64,000 nucleotides of DNA from Bathynomus jamesi (taxonomy: Eukaryota > Arthropoda > Malacostraca > Isopoda > Cirolanidae), in contig JAJOZX010005610.1 of the NCBI GenBank assembly GCA_023014485.1, forward strand, positions 177,501 through 241,500, given 5' to 3'. Positions 1 through 11,166 of the stretch are shown here, one piece after another. The notes under the pieces were generated by a model, which worked only from the letters and a program-made list of their open reading frames with translations, was not told the DNA's origin and made no database searches. Within the stretch, counting starts at the first letter, position 1. Each line of letters starts with the position of its first letter. A program made the position numbers and the translations under genes.

Positions 1-61
1 TATATATACACACACACACACACACATATATATACACACACACACACACACACATATATAT

Positions 62-106
<45 letters not shown>
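1..106. repeat. Compound (TA)n/(CA)n microsatellite at the window edge
   Basis: Alternating CA and TA dinucleotide runs fill the first 106 bases, ending in a pure (TA)n tract. The array is cut by the window edge, so its full length is unknown. Confidence 0.95.
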
Positions 107-108
<2 letters not shown>

Positions 109-723
109 CCTGTTAGTGATTTTATTAAATACAAATTAATCGTTAGGAACGTTCGATGAATGTTCATAATCTCAATGAAAATTCTAGTTTCAGTGATACA
201 TTCAACATAAATTGTCGTAATTCGTAATTTTTTAGCGATTGCTTTTTTGATTGACTTATTATGGTAACATTGAACGTGACATCAAAAAAAAGGGCGGAGC
301 CAGGAATTCTGACGTCACCGCTCAGGTGGAGTCGAATGTCAAGAACACGTGTAATCGGAAGGTTTTTGAATGAAAGTTCGTTAGTATGAGATTACGCATT
401 CTTTAAATCACTTCTAAGAAATTAACCAGCGATTGGTCTGAACGGAGAATTTTTGGAGAAGTGCGAACAACTGAATCGCGAATTTCATAAACTTCAGAAG
501 TTTTTCCTCGATGCCCTAAACAGGAAATAAAATCGAATACTTTTTTAAAGTAAAACCAGTCAAAATTTTCCTTTTATTAGTACAGTATTTGTGTCTTATT
601 CTCGAGGATTAAATATTTTAGATAAAAAACAACTGCCAAATCCAAAACTAACCACGCGAGATTTTTAAATTTGAAGGTAAATATGTTTATTTTTATATTT
701 TAGGATTCCAAGAACATTTATTT
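107..723. other. AT-rich intergenic sequence, no feature seen
   Basis: No coding frame, terminal repeat or RNA promoter could be supported here. The sequence is AT-rich and not obviously repeated elsewhere in the window. Confidence 0.5.
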
Positions 724-785
724 ATTTATATATATATATATATATAGAAACGACGTAAGTATATATATATATATATATATATCTT

Positions 786-1039
786 TGAGGCGTTGTGAGG
801 ACGAGGGGCGAACTCACCACACTAGTTTTGAGATAGACGTATTTAAACTTTGTGACTATTGTGTACGAGGAGCACATAGCGCAAATACACGCATTGAAAA
901 TAACTACACTTTGAGCGTACAAGTGGGGTATTTGGCTATACCAAGTTGTCTGTGAATGGGGGAGGACTGAACTATTCATTCGTGAAACAATCGCAAAATT
1001 GCCAATGTAGCTAGTTGCCCCTCGTACTCGCGACGCCTC

Positions 1040-1040
<1 letters not shown>
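786..1040. mobile_element. Small inverted-repeat element (MITE) inside (TA)n
   Basis: A 255-bp block starts with TGAGGCGTTGTGAGGACGAG and ends with the imperfect reverse complement, about 25 of 29 bases matching. Both outer sides run straight into (TA)n tracts (about 727-783 and 1041-1080), so the element appears to sit in a TA microsatellite. Any target duplication is masked by the repeat. It has no coding capacity and the superfamily is not assigned. Confidence 0.6.

Positions 1041-1080
<40 letters not shown>
1041..1080. repeat. (TA)n microsatellite
   Basis: An uninterrupted TA run flanks the small inverted-repeat element on its right. A matching run lies on its left at about 727-783. Confidence 0.95.
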
Positions 1081-1083
<3 letters not shown>

Positions 1084-1513
1084 CAAGGGGATCGCGGAAG
1101 TTAAATAAAATAAAAACATTAGAATATTTTATCATTTATAATTTTTTAATGAATGCACGAGATTTGCTTTCTCCATTGTTAGGAGAATACAAAGTTATCA
1201 CACGAATAGGCTACTTTATTTTAAATTCATCACTGATGACGTATATTATATATAACGCATACAGCATCACAATTCGGATAAACAGTTCAAACACTATTTC
1301 TTAACTTTCCTTTTGGTCTCCAGTGACGTCAAGCGAGTCTAAATTCTCGTAGTAAATGAAAGTGAAAGTAGTTTTTTTGAAACTGAAAAAATATACTGTA
1401 TTCAGAAAAACTTCGTTTCAGATACGAAAAAAGAAAAAACAGCAATTTATGTCATTCAAAATGAGATTCAAGTTTAACGTGTCCTACTTAGTATATATAT
1501 ATATATATATATA
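1081..1513. other. AT-rich sequence, no feature seen
   Basis: Nothing coding or structured was recognised. A short TA run at about 1492-1513 leads into the mariner fragment. Confidence 0.5.
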
Positions 1514-1657
1514 GGGTGGCGCAAAAGTCGCACATCATAGGAATTTTCAGTGTTGACTATAATATATCTTTTTTTTCTTTTAGGTAGGGGATGGCTGCGA
1601 AATTAACAATAGATGAGAGGGTGAGCTTGGTTTTAATGCATGGAATACCAGGTACTA
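1514..1657 (+). pseudogene. 5' end of a mariner-like transposon, truncated
   Basis: The block opens with GGGTGGCGCAAAAGTCGCAC, the style of terminus used by Tc1/mariner elements. After an untranslated stretch with a CTTTTAG-like acceptor, a start codon at about 1591 begins MAAKLTIDERVSLVLMHG. This resembles the N-terminal helix-turn-helix of DUF4817-type mariner transposases. The frame is lost after about 25 codons, where the 52-bp palindrome begins, so everything downstream of the DNA-binding start is missing. The family assignment rests on a short match. Confidence 0.5.
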
Positions 1658-1709
1658 CAAATCGATGAATCGGTACAGAATTTAAATTCTGTACCGATTC
1701 ATCGATTTG
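1658..1709. repeat. Perfect 52-bp palindrome without spacer
   Basis: Two 26-base arms are exact reverse complements meeting at 1683|1684 (centre TTT|AAA). The left arm starts CAAATCGATGAATCGG. It lies at the junction between the truncated mariner and LINE 3'-end sequence, so it may mark a fold-back rearrangement breakpoint. Confidence 0.95.
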
Positions 1710-1885
1710 GCTCCCCTTACGGGGATGCTTGTCGTTGGCCCCCTCCTTCCCCCATTAAAAAGTATATATATTTTCTTCTAATGTAGGAAGGTGGGGCCAA
1801 GGACGAGCGCGCCAGCAAAACTGCTATCCCCCTATATAAGAAGGAGAGAGCCGAAATCAAGGTCTCTGAGCTTCAGGATGCCTTT
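1702..1885. mobile_element. Two LINE 3' ends facing tail to tail
   Basis: The left part (about 1702-1765, + orientation) reads like the LINE 3' terminus at 8680-8750 (TTGGCTCCC ... GGCATTCGCCCTTGG). The right part (about 1785-1885) reads like the same terminus in minus orientation, as at 20008-20110 (GAGAGCCGAAATCAAGG ... GATGCC). Between them lies a short TA-containing link. Both copies are diverged 3' fragments with no coding sequence. Confidence 0.55.
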
Positions 1886-2181
1886 TCTTTTTGAGTTTTA
1901 AAATGGTCTTCTAATATACACACACACACACACGGACGTAGACAGAGGGTACGGGTACTTCAGCCCCCCCTCCCCCGAAATGAAATCATGGGTTTGATAT
2001 TTCTGTGCATTTTTTTAAATTTTAAGTACGCCATGCCAAGTACCTTCAACGCATGTTTAATTATCGTAATACATTTATGAATGTGTTTTTACTCATTTAC
2101 ACACTTTTAATATATATAATAGTCCCTCCCAAAAGAAATTCAGGCTACGTCCCTGTGTGTGTATATATATATATTATATAT
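1886..2181. repeat. Low-complexity DNA with CA and TA runs
   Basis: A (CA)n run at about 1918-1933 and TA/GT runs near 2110-2182 surround otherwise featureless sequence. Confidence 0.6.
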
Positions 2182-3676
2182 ATAAGTACACCTACTAATT
2201 TCCAATGTTTTGCTGCTTAGCTAATGACAAACCTCAAATGTAAACTTAACAGGTAGGCCTACTAGAGATGAATTTGCTTACCTTGCTTTCATATTGTAAG
2301 CTTCAGTGCATCTGCCCTATGCAGTGTGCTGTAACACAAGCTTCTTCAAAATAGCCTTCAAAATGTGTTAATTTACGTCTAGCATGCAACCTAAAATTAA
2401 TGCCATTATCTCTGTACAAAGGTCCAAAAACAGTTTAAAAGTCTTTATTGGGGTAGTGTGTTTCTTCAGGTGTGTGTTAATACATATGTTCATTTATTGC
2501 AGAGGAGCTAACTGTGTAGTTTAAGGTATATTTCTGTGCTTCAAAAAGCAAAAATGGGTGCCAAAGCTCAGTTAGCAACAGAAAAAAGAAAGTCGATTGT
2601 AACTGAGAAATGAGGGCTAATCACCGAGGCAAAATGCAAAAAAAATTAAGTTTTTCTGAATGCGGTTGCTTGTGCCATTAAACGGTACGAAGAAACTGGT
2701 CAAAATAAGGACAGAAAAAGGTCAGGGCGACCAAGAACCACAACAGACTCAGAGGACAAGTATATCCAAGTCACCAGTCTGCGCAACAGACTCCTCACAG
2801 CACCTGAAATCAAAGCCCAGCTGAATAACTCCAGAAGTACAACAGTTTCAACATCAACTGTTCAGAGAAGACTAAGAGAGGCAGGATTAAAAGGACGAAC
2901 TGCAGCAAAGAAACCAATGCTGAAGCTCCAGAACAAAAAGAAAAGGCTAGCCTGGGCTAAAAAACACCAAAAATGGACTGTTGAGCAGTGGAAATTTGTC
3001 CTTTGGACTGACGAATCAAAGTTCGAAGTTTTTGGATCCAAACGTAGAGTATTTGTGCGGCGCAGAGCGCGTAAAAGAATGACACAGCAGTGTGTTGTGC
3101 CAACAGTGAAGCACGGTGGAGAAAGTGCGATGGTCTGGGGATGTTTTGCAGGGGAGCAAGTTGGAGATCTCCACAAAGTCACTGGAATACTGAACCAACG
3201 TGGCTATCACAGCATTCTACAGCGCCATGCCATCCCATCTGGACTGCGACTAGTTGGCCAACAATTCATAATGCAGCTATGTCAAATTACCTGAAGCGGA
3301 AAGAACGGCAACGTCAGCTCATAGTTATGGAATGGCCAGCACAGTCCCCGGATCTGAACCCCATCGAGTTAGTGTGAGGTGAACTGGATTGACGAGTGAA
3401 AGCAAGCAGCCATCCGGTGCTCAGAAAGCTCTGGGAACTCTTGTTGAGCGCATGCCTGGAATTTGTTCTGCTGTAATTGCTGCTAGAGGAGGCTATTTTG
3501 ATGAATCTAAAATTTAGACTTTGCTTTTGGTAAATTGTCCTGATTTGTTGTTATTTAAGTTCCCATGTTTGTACTTATGATTTGTGTTATGATAACTTAG
3601 TTAATAAATAAAAAACTTTAAAACAATTAGAATTTATGAATATTTCAGGGTGTACTTAAACTTCTGACTGGTAGTG
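2182..3676 (+). mobile_element. Tc1-type DNA transposon, degenerate
   Basis: The right end reads CAGGGTGTACTTAAACTTCT and on to GGTAGTG, followed by TA at 3677-3678, as expected for a Tc1 element with a TA target duplication. The left end keeps only AAGTACACC of the matching inverted repeat beside a TA microsatellite, so the first bases seem eroded. The body encodes the transposase remnant described separately. Confidence 0.85.
2554..3517 (+). pseudogene. Tc1 transposase pseudogene
   Basis: The reading starts at MGAKAQLATEKRKSIV and hits a stop about 20 codons in, with further disruption near 2645. It then runs open as the helix-turn-helix region (SGRPRTTTDSEDKYIQ) and the DDE domain. The first catalytic Asp is visible in LWTDESKFEVFG. 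The last acidic position is in the block SPDLNPIELV, followed by a stop in place of the usual Trp. Around 3245-3290 the segment that should carry the second catalytic Asp (usual pattern DNDPKHT) is missing, and the frame changes there. The element is therefore catalytically dead. It is a classic DD34E Tc1 relative of cut-and-paste type, whose intact form would be about 340 residues. Confidence 0.9.
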
Positions 3677-3856
3677 TATATATATTACAAGACCATTTTA
3701 AAACTTCTTTTAGAGAATAAATTTAGTTTTATATACTCTTAATTCATAATTTTACAAATACGTTTAATTTTGTGTTTCTGGTTTTGCTCAAGAAATGTGA
3801 TTGAGGAGTGCTTTTAGAATTCTTTATATAATTGAATACACAAACTATAGCATGTA

Positions 3857-3857
<1 letters not shown>

Positions 3858-3898
<41 letters not shown>

Positions 3899-3941
3899 TT
3901 AATGTGTGTGTGTGTGTGGTGTGTGTGTGTGTGTGTGTGTA
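3858..3941. repeat. (TA)n then (GT)n microsatellite
   Basis: A TA run (about 3860-3892) is followed by a GT run (about 3901-3940). The GT run abuts the start of a SINE. Confidence 0.95.
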
Positions 3942-4271
3942 GTGGTTAGTATCTCTGACAACGAATCCATCGGCCCGGGTTCAATTCCTGGTTGCGGCAG
4001 GCGGCGCGCAGCTAACCCAGCTGTTCATCCTTCCACACAATAAAAAATTGGTTGGTAGATAAATGGGTACCGTGGGTAGCCTAGTGGTTAAGACGCTGGG
4101 CTGCTGATCGGGAGATCGTGAGATCGAGACCGGGCGAGGACTTTGTAATTTCTGACCGCCCTGATGGGCGTGGATCGGATTACACGTTAACCGTAAGACA
4201 AAGGTAGAGTGACAAGCTTGACCTTCGTCAGAATGAATAATTCGAGCGGAAGCTAAACCAAGGCTAACCGA

Positions 4272-4276
<5 letters not shown>
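3937..4276 (+). mobile_element. Dimeric tRNA-derived SINE, + strand copy
   Basis: Two tRNA-like heads lie in tandem. The first (about 3937-4005) has an A-box-like GTAGTGGTTAG and a B box GGTTCAATTCC that fits the RNA polymerase III consensus. A linker with CCTTCCACACAATAAAAA follows. The second head (about 4066-4137) has TAGCCTAGTGGTTAAGACG and a degenerate B box (GAGATCGAGACCGG). A unique tail with CTTGACCTTCGTCAGAATGA ends in (TA)n. The same order occurs at 4356-4631 (reverse) and 55380-55666. It is non-coding and depends on a LINE for movement; the partner LINE is unknown. Confidence 0.85.
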
Positions 4277-4330
<54 letters not shown>

Positions 4331-4331
4331 G
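4277..4331. repeat. (TA)n microsatellite between two SINE tails
   Basis: A pure TA run joins the 3' end of the + strand SINE to GT/TA sequence preceding the 3' end of the reverse copy. Confidence 0.95.
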
Positions 4332-4355
4332 TGTGTGTGTATATATACATATATA

Positions 4356-4631
4356 TAACCTTTGTGTTAGCTTCCGCCCGAACTGTTCATTCTGACGAAG
4401 GTCAAGCTTTTCACTCCACCTTAGACCTACAGTTTAACGTGGAATCCGAACACGCCACATCAACAGCCCAGCGTCTTAACCACTAGGCCACCTAGGGTAC
4501 CCATTTATCTACCAACCACTTTCTTTTATTGTGTGGAAGGATGAACAGCTGGGTTTTGCTTTGCGCCGGCTGCCGTCGGGTCTCGAACCCGGGGCCGATG
4601 GATTCGTAGTCAGCGACGCTAACCACTACTA
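4356..4631 (-). mobile_element. Dimeric tRNA-derived SINE, minus strand copy
   Basis: This is the reverse complement of the SINE at 3937-4276 in the same module order. The tail (about 4356-4440) includes TTCTGACGAAGGTCAAGC, the second tRNA head sits at about 4455-4505, then the linker, and the first head at about 4560-4631 with GGGTCTCGAACCCGG as its B box. The two SINEs are tail to tail, so 3937-4631 can fold into a long imperfect hairpin. Confidence 0.85.
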
Positions 4632-5806
4632 AATAAACCACCACTAAATAACAAACAAGCAAATAATATGGTTATCTACTCGTAAATGACAACGAATCGG
4701 AATGGTTAATTCCAGCATGCTTATTTTGAGATAAAGTTCAATGTTTCGTGCAATCATGGAATGATTGATTGCCAAATAATTGATTTGCTAAAAGGAATGA
4801 TCCTGCTTTTTTTGTGCCATTTTATGATTTGGGCTGGGGTGTGGATGAGGTGCGGATGGAGTTATTTGTAGTAAAGGTCGCTTATTTACAAGGTCGTTTA
4901 TTTACATTGAAGGAAAGAAAACTTTTAATTAGCGTTTTTATTCTTGCAGGATAATTTCTTGTGGTATTTTTCATTTGATCAAGGAAATATATTCGCCCTA
5001 TTAAGATTCACTTGAAAGGTATGGTTTCGCACCGTGTAAGAAATGGCGCTTTTGGCCCTTCCATGCGCGTTCACCCAAATAACCTGTAGGTTGGTTACGT
5101 AAGGTTATGTAAGATTAAGCAAGCTGAGGTTAGATCTGGCTAGTTTAAGTCAGAAACTAAGAAACATCGATCGAAAGTGACCTGTTGATGGCGCTCCTAA
5201 TCCCCCACCATGAAAATTACCTTCGTTTTTTCGTTCTTCTCGAAGGAATCCTTCGATCGGGTCCGAACTTCCAGGAAGAAGTCACCGAGAATCAGCTCCT
5301 GACTGAGATGAGGCATACAAGAATTGGCTTCTCGAATATTTTCTTAACCATTGTAATTCACACTATCTGACAGAGAAGCGTATTCATTTGTAGATTCATC
5401 TCATAACCAAGAGGGGGAAATGCATAAATTTTTGCCGGAGTCTTGCCAAAAGAAACATTTCAGGAAACGACATAATGACGTTAGCGGTCAAAAGGGACGG
5501 TTCTGAACCTCTTCAGAAAACTGTTCTCCCTCTGAGTGACGTCTCTTCGAATATCGCCTCATACATTCACGAAATTATATCGTCGTCGGTCAACAATAAT
5601 AAGCGCTATGCCTGAAAATTTAAGACTTCCTTGTAGCGGTCTTCTTTACAACTAGTGAGTAGTGGAAAATATTATCAGGTAGACTATGGATTGGATACAT
5701 GAACCAGGGATACCTATGCATGATTATCTCCTCCTGGTAGTCCCCCCTCCAGTTTGTGATCAATTCTTCATACTAGTAATCACCAATTTTGGTCACCTAC
5801 TGTTAT
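4632..5806. other. No recognised feature
   Basis: About 1.2 kb with no credible gene. Short open frames, such as one of 61 codons near 5185, show no family signature. Confidence 0.5.
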
Positions 5807-8752
5807 AAGGAGATTGTAGACATCAATCGACCAGGAAAGTATACCGGGGTAGACGTTAGGCAGAAGACGGAGTGCTGGAACTCCCGTTTCTCCTGTCACT
5901 GTCCTCCGAAGTTGATCTCATCTACTCTGAGAGCAGTCCAGCATGCTCCAAACACTTATCTCACTATTCCTTACAACATACATGCATTTTACACACTACA
6001 CAATCTTTCAAAATAAAAAATACAAAATGGCATCACCTCAAGAACCTCTGAGTTCACTGGGGAGGGAACCATAAATGTCCCACTTCTGGCTCCTCCGCTG
6101 CCGATACCGGGAACGCAGGCCCGGCAACGGGGCTGGTTCTGCTACTGCCCATTAAAGATGTTCAGGGTCTCTGCCTGATTCACTTCCCATAAACTTCTGC
6201 AACATTCGTGGCCTTTCCTCAAATTTTCAATCTGTTGAACACCATCTCCTCCTCCAAACCTCACTTTCTCTTACTCACTAAAACTCGGGTGTCTGGGACA
6301 ACTGACAGCAACCCCCTTTCTATGCCCTCCTACTTTCTCTACACTCAATTTCACTCCAAAGGTGGATGTTGCGTATATGTACGCAAAGATCTAACTTGTT
6401 CTCGTATTCCGAACTCGAATCTTCCGAATTCTATACCCTCTGGTTACGGTTTACATGCCAATTCCAAACAACATGTACGTTGTTTACCTTTCTCCTAATT
6501 CCACTAACTATCCAAATCCATTTGACTACCTCACTTCCAAAGTGGAATACAGTCTATCTCACTCTCCTTTTAATGATATCTACATTTTGGGAGATTTCAA
6601 TGTTAACCACCACCTTTGGCTTTCTTACCATGTCATTGACAGCCCAAGTGAACTAGCTTAAACTTCTCTATCCTAAATGATCGCTTTGGAGAAAAACATT
6701 TTAGATTTATTTCTCACCACTCCTCCTTAATCTATCAAATTTTTTCTCCGTTGGGCTTCTCTGACCACAATCTTATATCTGTTTTCTTCTCTATCGCTCC
6801 AGTGTGACCTTTGGATTCTCCCAAGAGGAGACGCCTTTGGCACTTTGTTGCCGATGATTGGGAGGCTCTTAGGCAGTACATATCTGTTTCACAAAGAATG
6901 CTTACTGCCTGGAGCCCTTCCCAGTGCGCTAAGTGCACCAAGGGGGTGATTTTCCCGGTCATAGAGGCGTACATTCCATATTCTATTCCTACTACAAATG
7001 CAAAAAATCTTAGGTTTAACTTTGCTTGTTCTAATGCTAGCCACAACAGAGAGGAGGCTTTCAAAAGGTACCGACCCCAACCAACTCTTGACTCTCACTT
7101 AGCTTACATTTCTGCCCAGAATCGTGCAAAATCTGTTCTTCGACTCGCCAAAAATTCGTCCATCCAACAAAAATGTGAAAATCTATCCAGTTTTAATTTC
7201 TTCCATCTTTTTAGCACCTAGCCAAGAACCTCTTCTTATTTCCCTCCTCTTTTCCATTCCGATGGCTCAGTTGCTATCTCTTCTCTTCATAAAGACGAAC
7301 TCTTCACTCAAAATTTCGTCTCCAACTCAACCCTGGACGATTCCACTGCTGTTCATCCATCTCCTCCTCACTCTGATTTAATTATGTCTGAAATTAGAAT
7401 CTCTTCCAAAGATGTTTATTCTACCCTATCTGGGCTCAACTCTAGGAAGGCGTAAGGTCCTGATGGTGTTCCTCCTGTTGTTCTCAAGAACTGTGCTACT
7501 GTGCTGACACCCTGCCGAAGCAAACTCTTTCGTCTTTGTCTTTCATCTGGTACTTTCTGTTCCTGCTGGAAGGTCTCTTTCATTCAGCCTGTCCCTGTCC
7601 CAACCGCTTTCAATCCTCCAACTATCATCCAACTGCTTTGATTTCTTGCCTTTCTAAAGTTTTTGAAAATATCCTTAATAGGAAGAGTCTTAATTAAACA
7701 CTTTTCTTCTCACAATCTTCTTTCAGATGTTCAGTATGGGTTCCGCAAGGTACGCTCTACTGGGGATCTTATCTGGGCATATCTGACTGTTAGTCGTCGT
7801 CCTTTCGTGGTTTCGCTGAAACCTTTGCTATTGCGATTGACATAATCAAAAGCTTCTGATAGAGTTTGACACAAATCCTTAATTTCCAAACTATCCTTCT
7901 TCGGTTTCTATCCTTCCATCTGTGTCTTCATCTCTGATTTCCTTTGTAGCCGATCTATAGTCGCGGTTGTAGATGGCCACTGTTCTTCTCCTAAAGCTAT
8001 TAATAGTGATGTTCCTCAGGGCTCTGTCCTGTCATCCACTCTTTTCTTTTTATTTATCAATGATTTGTTAAGCCGCACTTCCTGTCCTATCCACTCAGTT
8101 CCTTCATCTGCCTACTTACCACAATCTTTCACACGACTAGCTTCTTATCTTCAACAATACACAACTCAATTCCTCCTCTTCTCTTAACATTCTTGGCGTT
8201 TCCTTTTCTCGTGATCTCCTGCTGGAAAGATCACACATACTCTCTTTCTACAACAGTTTCTGAGAGGTTAGGTGTGCTGTACTGCCTCCAAAGTTTCTTT
8301 ATCCCTACACAGTTGCTGTCTCTATACAGGGGTCTTATCCGCCTCTGTATGGAGCGCGCTTCTCATGTGTGGGATGGCTCAGTCCAACACAGTTCTACTT
8401 GACCGGGTGAAATGTTGCTTCACTCTCTCTTTACTGTCGCTATTATAACTTATAACGGACACTGCTCTTCTGAACTCTTTAACTGCATGCTTCTTCCTTT
8501 AAGGAAAGGACACAGTACCAGACTTTCTACTCAGTCTCATTCCTTTTCTGTCCAACTCTTACCTGATCAACTCTCGAACAATCTTATTCAATCCATCTTT
8601 CTCCCCTGGCTATGACCTCCACTCTTTCAAACGCGGTGTGTTCAGGCATCTCGGAAACCTTCGACGTTGGTTTTGGCTCCCTTCTTCCTCTATGGAAGGG
8701 AGGCGTTTTGCAGGCATTCGCCCTTGGATTCCTTTCTGCATAAAAAAAACGT
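5807..8752 (+). pseudogene. LINE (CR1/jockey-like) copy A, full span but decayed
   Basis: The 5' part (5807-6010) matches the start of the short derivative at 29276, so this copy keeps both ends. The endonuclease region is readable in fragments: FLLLTKTRVSGTTD near 6260, YVRKDL near 6380, and the ILGDFNVNHHLW metal-binding block near 6580-6620. The reverse transcriptase follows in broken frames: SDVQYGFRKVRSTGD near 7730, a degraded AFDRVW block near 7850, and VPQGSVLSSTLFFLFINDLL near 8010-8070. The segment that should hold the YADD catalytic box is deleted after CPIHS at about 8095. Thumb and C-terminal sequence continue (LGVLYCLQSFFIPTQLLSLYRG) to a 3' end with CATTCGCCCTTGG and a short A run. 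Copies C, D and E and two 3' fragments in this window are the same family. Confidence 0.85.
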
Positions 8753-9209
8753 CAACTAGTTCTTGGCTGACTGCTTCAAGTTTCTGGACATTTACCGTAG
8801 TTTTTCTGCTGATCAATTAAACAACGCTGTATTGAAGATGCTCTGTCAGATTCACGAACGTTCGATTTCCAAAATTTCCTTGAGTTTTTTCAAGACATCT
8901 GTATCTTTGCTGGAATTTAGGACCTGTATTCCACTCGCTATTCTTACTGTTTTTAAACGAAGTGTGTTTCAATGAAGATTTTATTATTAATTTTATTTTC
9001 CGTATCGACAGTCCGTCAACAAAGCATGTGGCATACCTCGTATCAAAATCATATGTGCGTCATATCCACATCTCATAATGATTACAGAACATAGTAAATT
9101 CTCCCAAATTCAGGTGTCTTGTCTTTTTATTATGGGAAATGGTTTTGTAAAAAAGATTATTATGAACGCATAATAAATACGTAACAAAGAACGGGTCACT
9201 TCCTGCCTT
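8753..9209. other. No recognised feature
   Basis: Unremarkable sequence between the LINE 3' end and the hAT derivative. No gene is supported. Confidence 0.5.
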
Positions 9210-9738
9210 CAGAGCTGGGCAGTATTTAAATACATTTGTATTTAAATACGTATTTAAATACATTTGTGTATTTAGAACTGTATTTATAAATACATTGTTT
9301 TTCATGTATTTAAATATAGTATTTAAATACTTTAATGAGTATTTAAATACAATGTATTTAAATACTCAAAATAAAAATGTAAATACTTTTACTGGTTTAA
9401 TACACGTTCTGTACTAGTACCGTACGACGCGTCGACAGTGTAGTACAGCATGGTTCATGTTTCAACGTGTCAGTTCAATCAGTTGTGTGCCACTCTTAGT
9501 CGAAAGCGGTTGATTTCTTTATCGTGTGCGTGTCATGGCTTAGTAAATTAGTGAATGCATATGTTAAAATTTGTATGTATTTAAAATGTATTTACAAATG
9601 TATTTAAATACAATTGATGTATTTTGTATTTAGTATCTAAATACATTCGTAAAATGTATTTAGTATTTAAATACATTTCTCCCATGTATTTAGTATTTAG
9701 TATTTAAATACATTCAATGTATTTATTGCCCAGCTCTG
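9210..9738. mobile_element. Non-autonomous hAT transposon, 529 bp, with 8-bp duplication
   Basis: The ends are CAGAGCTGGGCA and TGCCCAGCTCTG, a perfect 12-bp inverted repeat. The 8 bases outside each end are identical: CCTGCCTT at 9202-9209 and 9739-9746. Eight-base duplications and CAGNG ends are hAT hallmarks. Just inside each end the motif GTATTTAAATAC is repeated many times, self-complementary subterminal repeats of the sort that bind hAT transposases. The middle (about 9400-9540) is unique and non-coding, so movement depended on an enzyme made elsewhere. Confidence 0.9.
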
Positions 9739-9909
9739 CCTGCCTTCAAAGACACGCTTAAATGAGTTGTAACTCAATTTTTACAAAATCGGAATGCTTC
9801 ATCAAACACAACTAAAGAAAGTATTATGGAAAAGAAAAAATTAGTTAATGATATCGAAATCTAATAAAAAATTAACAAATCTGAAATACCATTGTTATTA
9901 TTGTGTTAA

Positions 9910-9958
<49 letters not shown>
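9910..9958. repeat. (GA)n microsatellite
   Basis: About 24 GA units at the left edge of a dispersed repeat. Confidence 0.95.
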
Positions 9959-9960
<2 letters not shown>

Positions 9961-10330
9961 AGGAGTTACAAGGACAAGAGGAAGCCTCAGACCTTTCGGT
10001 CCACACGGGGAAATTCCTATTATTAAACTTGTTCAGTTTTAACTATTCTAACCACAGACGAAAATTGGATAGAAAAGCATAAAACTTTCTCCCCACCCTC
10101 CACTCCACCCCCGCAAGAGGTGGGTACGGAAAAAGGTTGAAGAAATACCTTGACCCTGGAAAAGTAGACAAGGGAGTTTTTACAGGATAGAGAAGAATAT
10201 ATAAACTAGCTCTAAAATTACGCTATGCACACACAGAAATCGTACACTAGATAGCACCGTTGTATAAACTAACTAATATATTTGTGCTGATCTTATATAA
10301 ACTACTTGGTATCGTCATAAAAACCTCGAA
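9959..10330 (+). repeat. Dispersed repeat G, copy 1
   Basis: Begins GACAAGAGGAAGCCTCAGAC then CTTTCGGTCCACAC, continues with an A-rich part ending CTCCCCACCCTCCA, and has a weaker match near TAGCACCGTTGT. The same order occurs at 19166-19470 and partly at 34430-34560. It is non-coding; the two larger copies each sit against a microsatellite, which would suit a retroposed element. Not classified. Confidence 0.6.
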
Positions 10331-11129
10331 CATATAGTTTTGATTTTATACAAAATATTTACAGTTTCATTTACCAAAATATCGGTCTAACAAAGATCTA
10401 AACCCATGTACGCAAAGCCATCACGCCACCAAAGTAACGAAATGCTTCTACAGAAAAAAGATTGAAACAGGAATTGAGAACAGAAATCAGATTTTTTACA
10501 TGTTGCCCTTTCCCGTCACGTGCATCCAACCATCCAAGAGAAAGAAGAAAAAAAAATCATGATGGCAAAAACGCAACTTTACCTTACCTAATCTATGCCA
10601 TGCGGGATTTTTTTTTTTTTTATGAAATTATGTATTTCTACAAAATATTTTGTATTCTATTCTTAGACATATTAACAAGGCAGACAAGTGTGTGAACATG
10701 TTTTCTGTAATTGGATGTCCATCATGTGTATCTGTCTGCCAACTCTCTGAATGTCGCCGAGTTTGAACTTGGGTCTCCCACCATGAAAGATGTTTATACA
10801 GCAAGTTATATATTGTGTCGTTCATTCTTCGTGATGTGCGACCACGAGAGTAGAGAAAATTTTTTTCCAGCGAGGAATATCAGGAGGAGGCCCCTGTAAC
10901 TATCCCCGTGTAGAGAATGAAAGTGTTTCGTGGGTGATCACCCGTTGTTGCTACGGCGAATTCAAGAATATCCCACTTAGAAGTGTTTATTTACCTATAA
11001 ATGACCCAAGGTTTGTTGTACACAAGTAGCATGCTTTGAGGAAACCCAGGCATAAATGAATTTATACTGTATGTATACCTTACATTAACCCCCAACTTTA
11101 CAAGTTTCTTCCGGTGATTCCTTCCTTTC

Positions 11130-11166
<37 letters not shown>

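Noticed and set aside
4560..4631. Functional tRNA gene
   Set aside because: A and B boxes are present, but no intact cloverleaf was recognised and the same segment is repeated as SINE heads elsewhere.
10628..10899. Short overlapping frames with a GTTTGAACTTGGG box
   Set aside because: The B-box-like string has no matching A box at the right distance and the frames have no domain.
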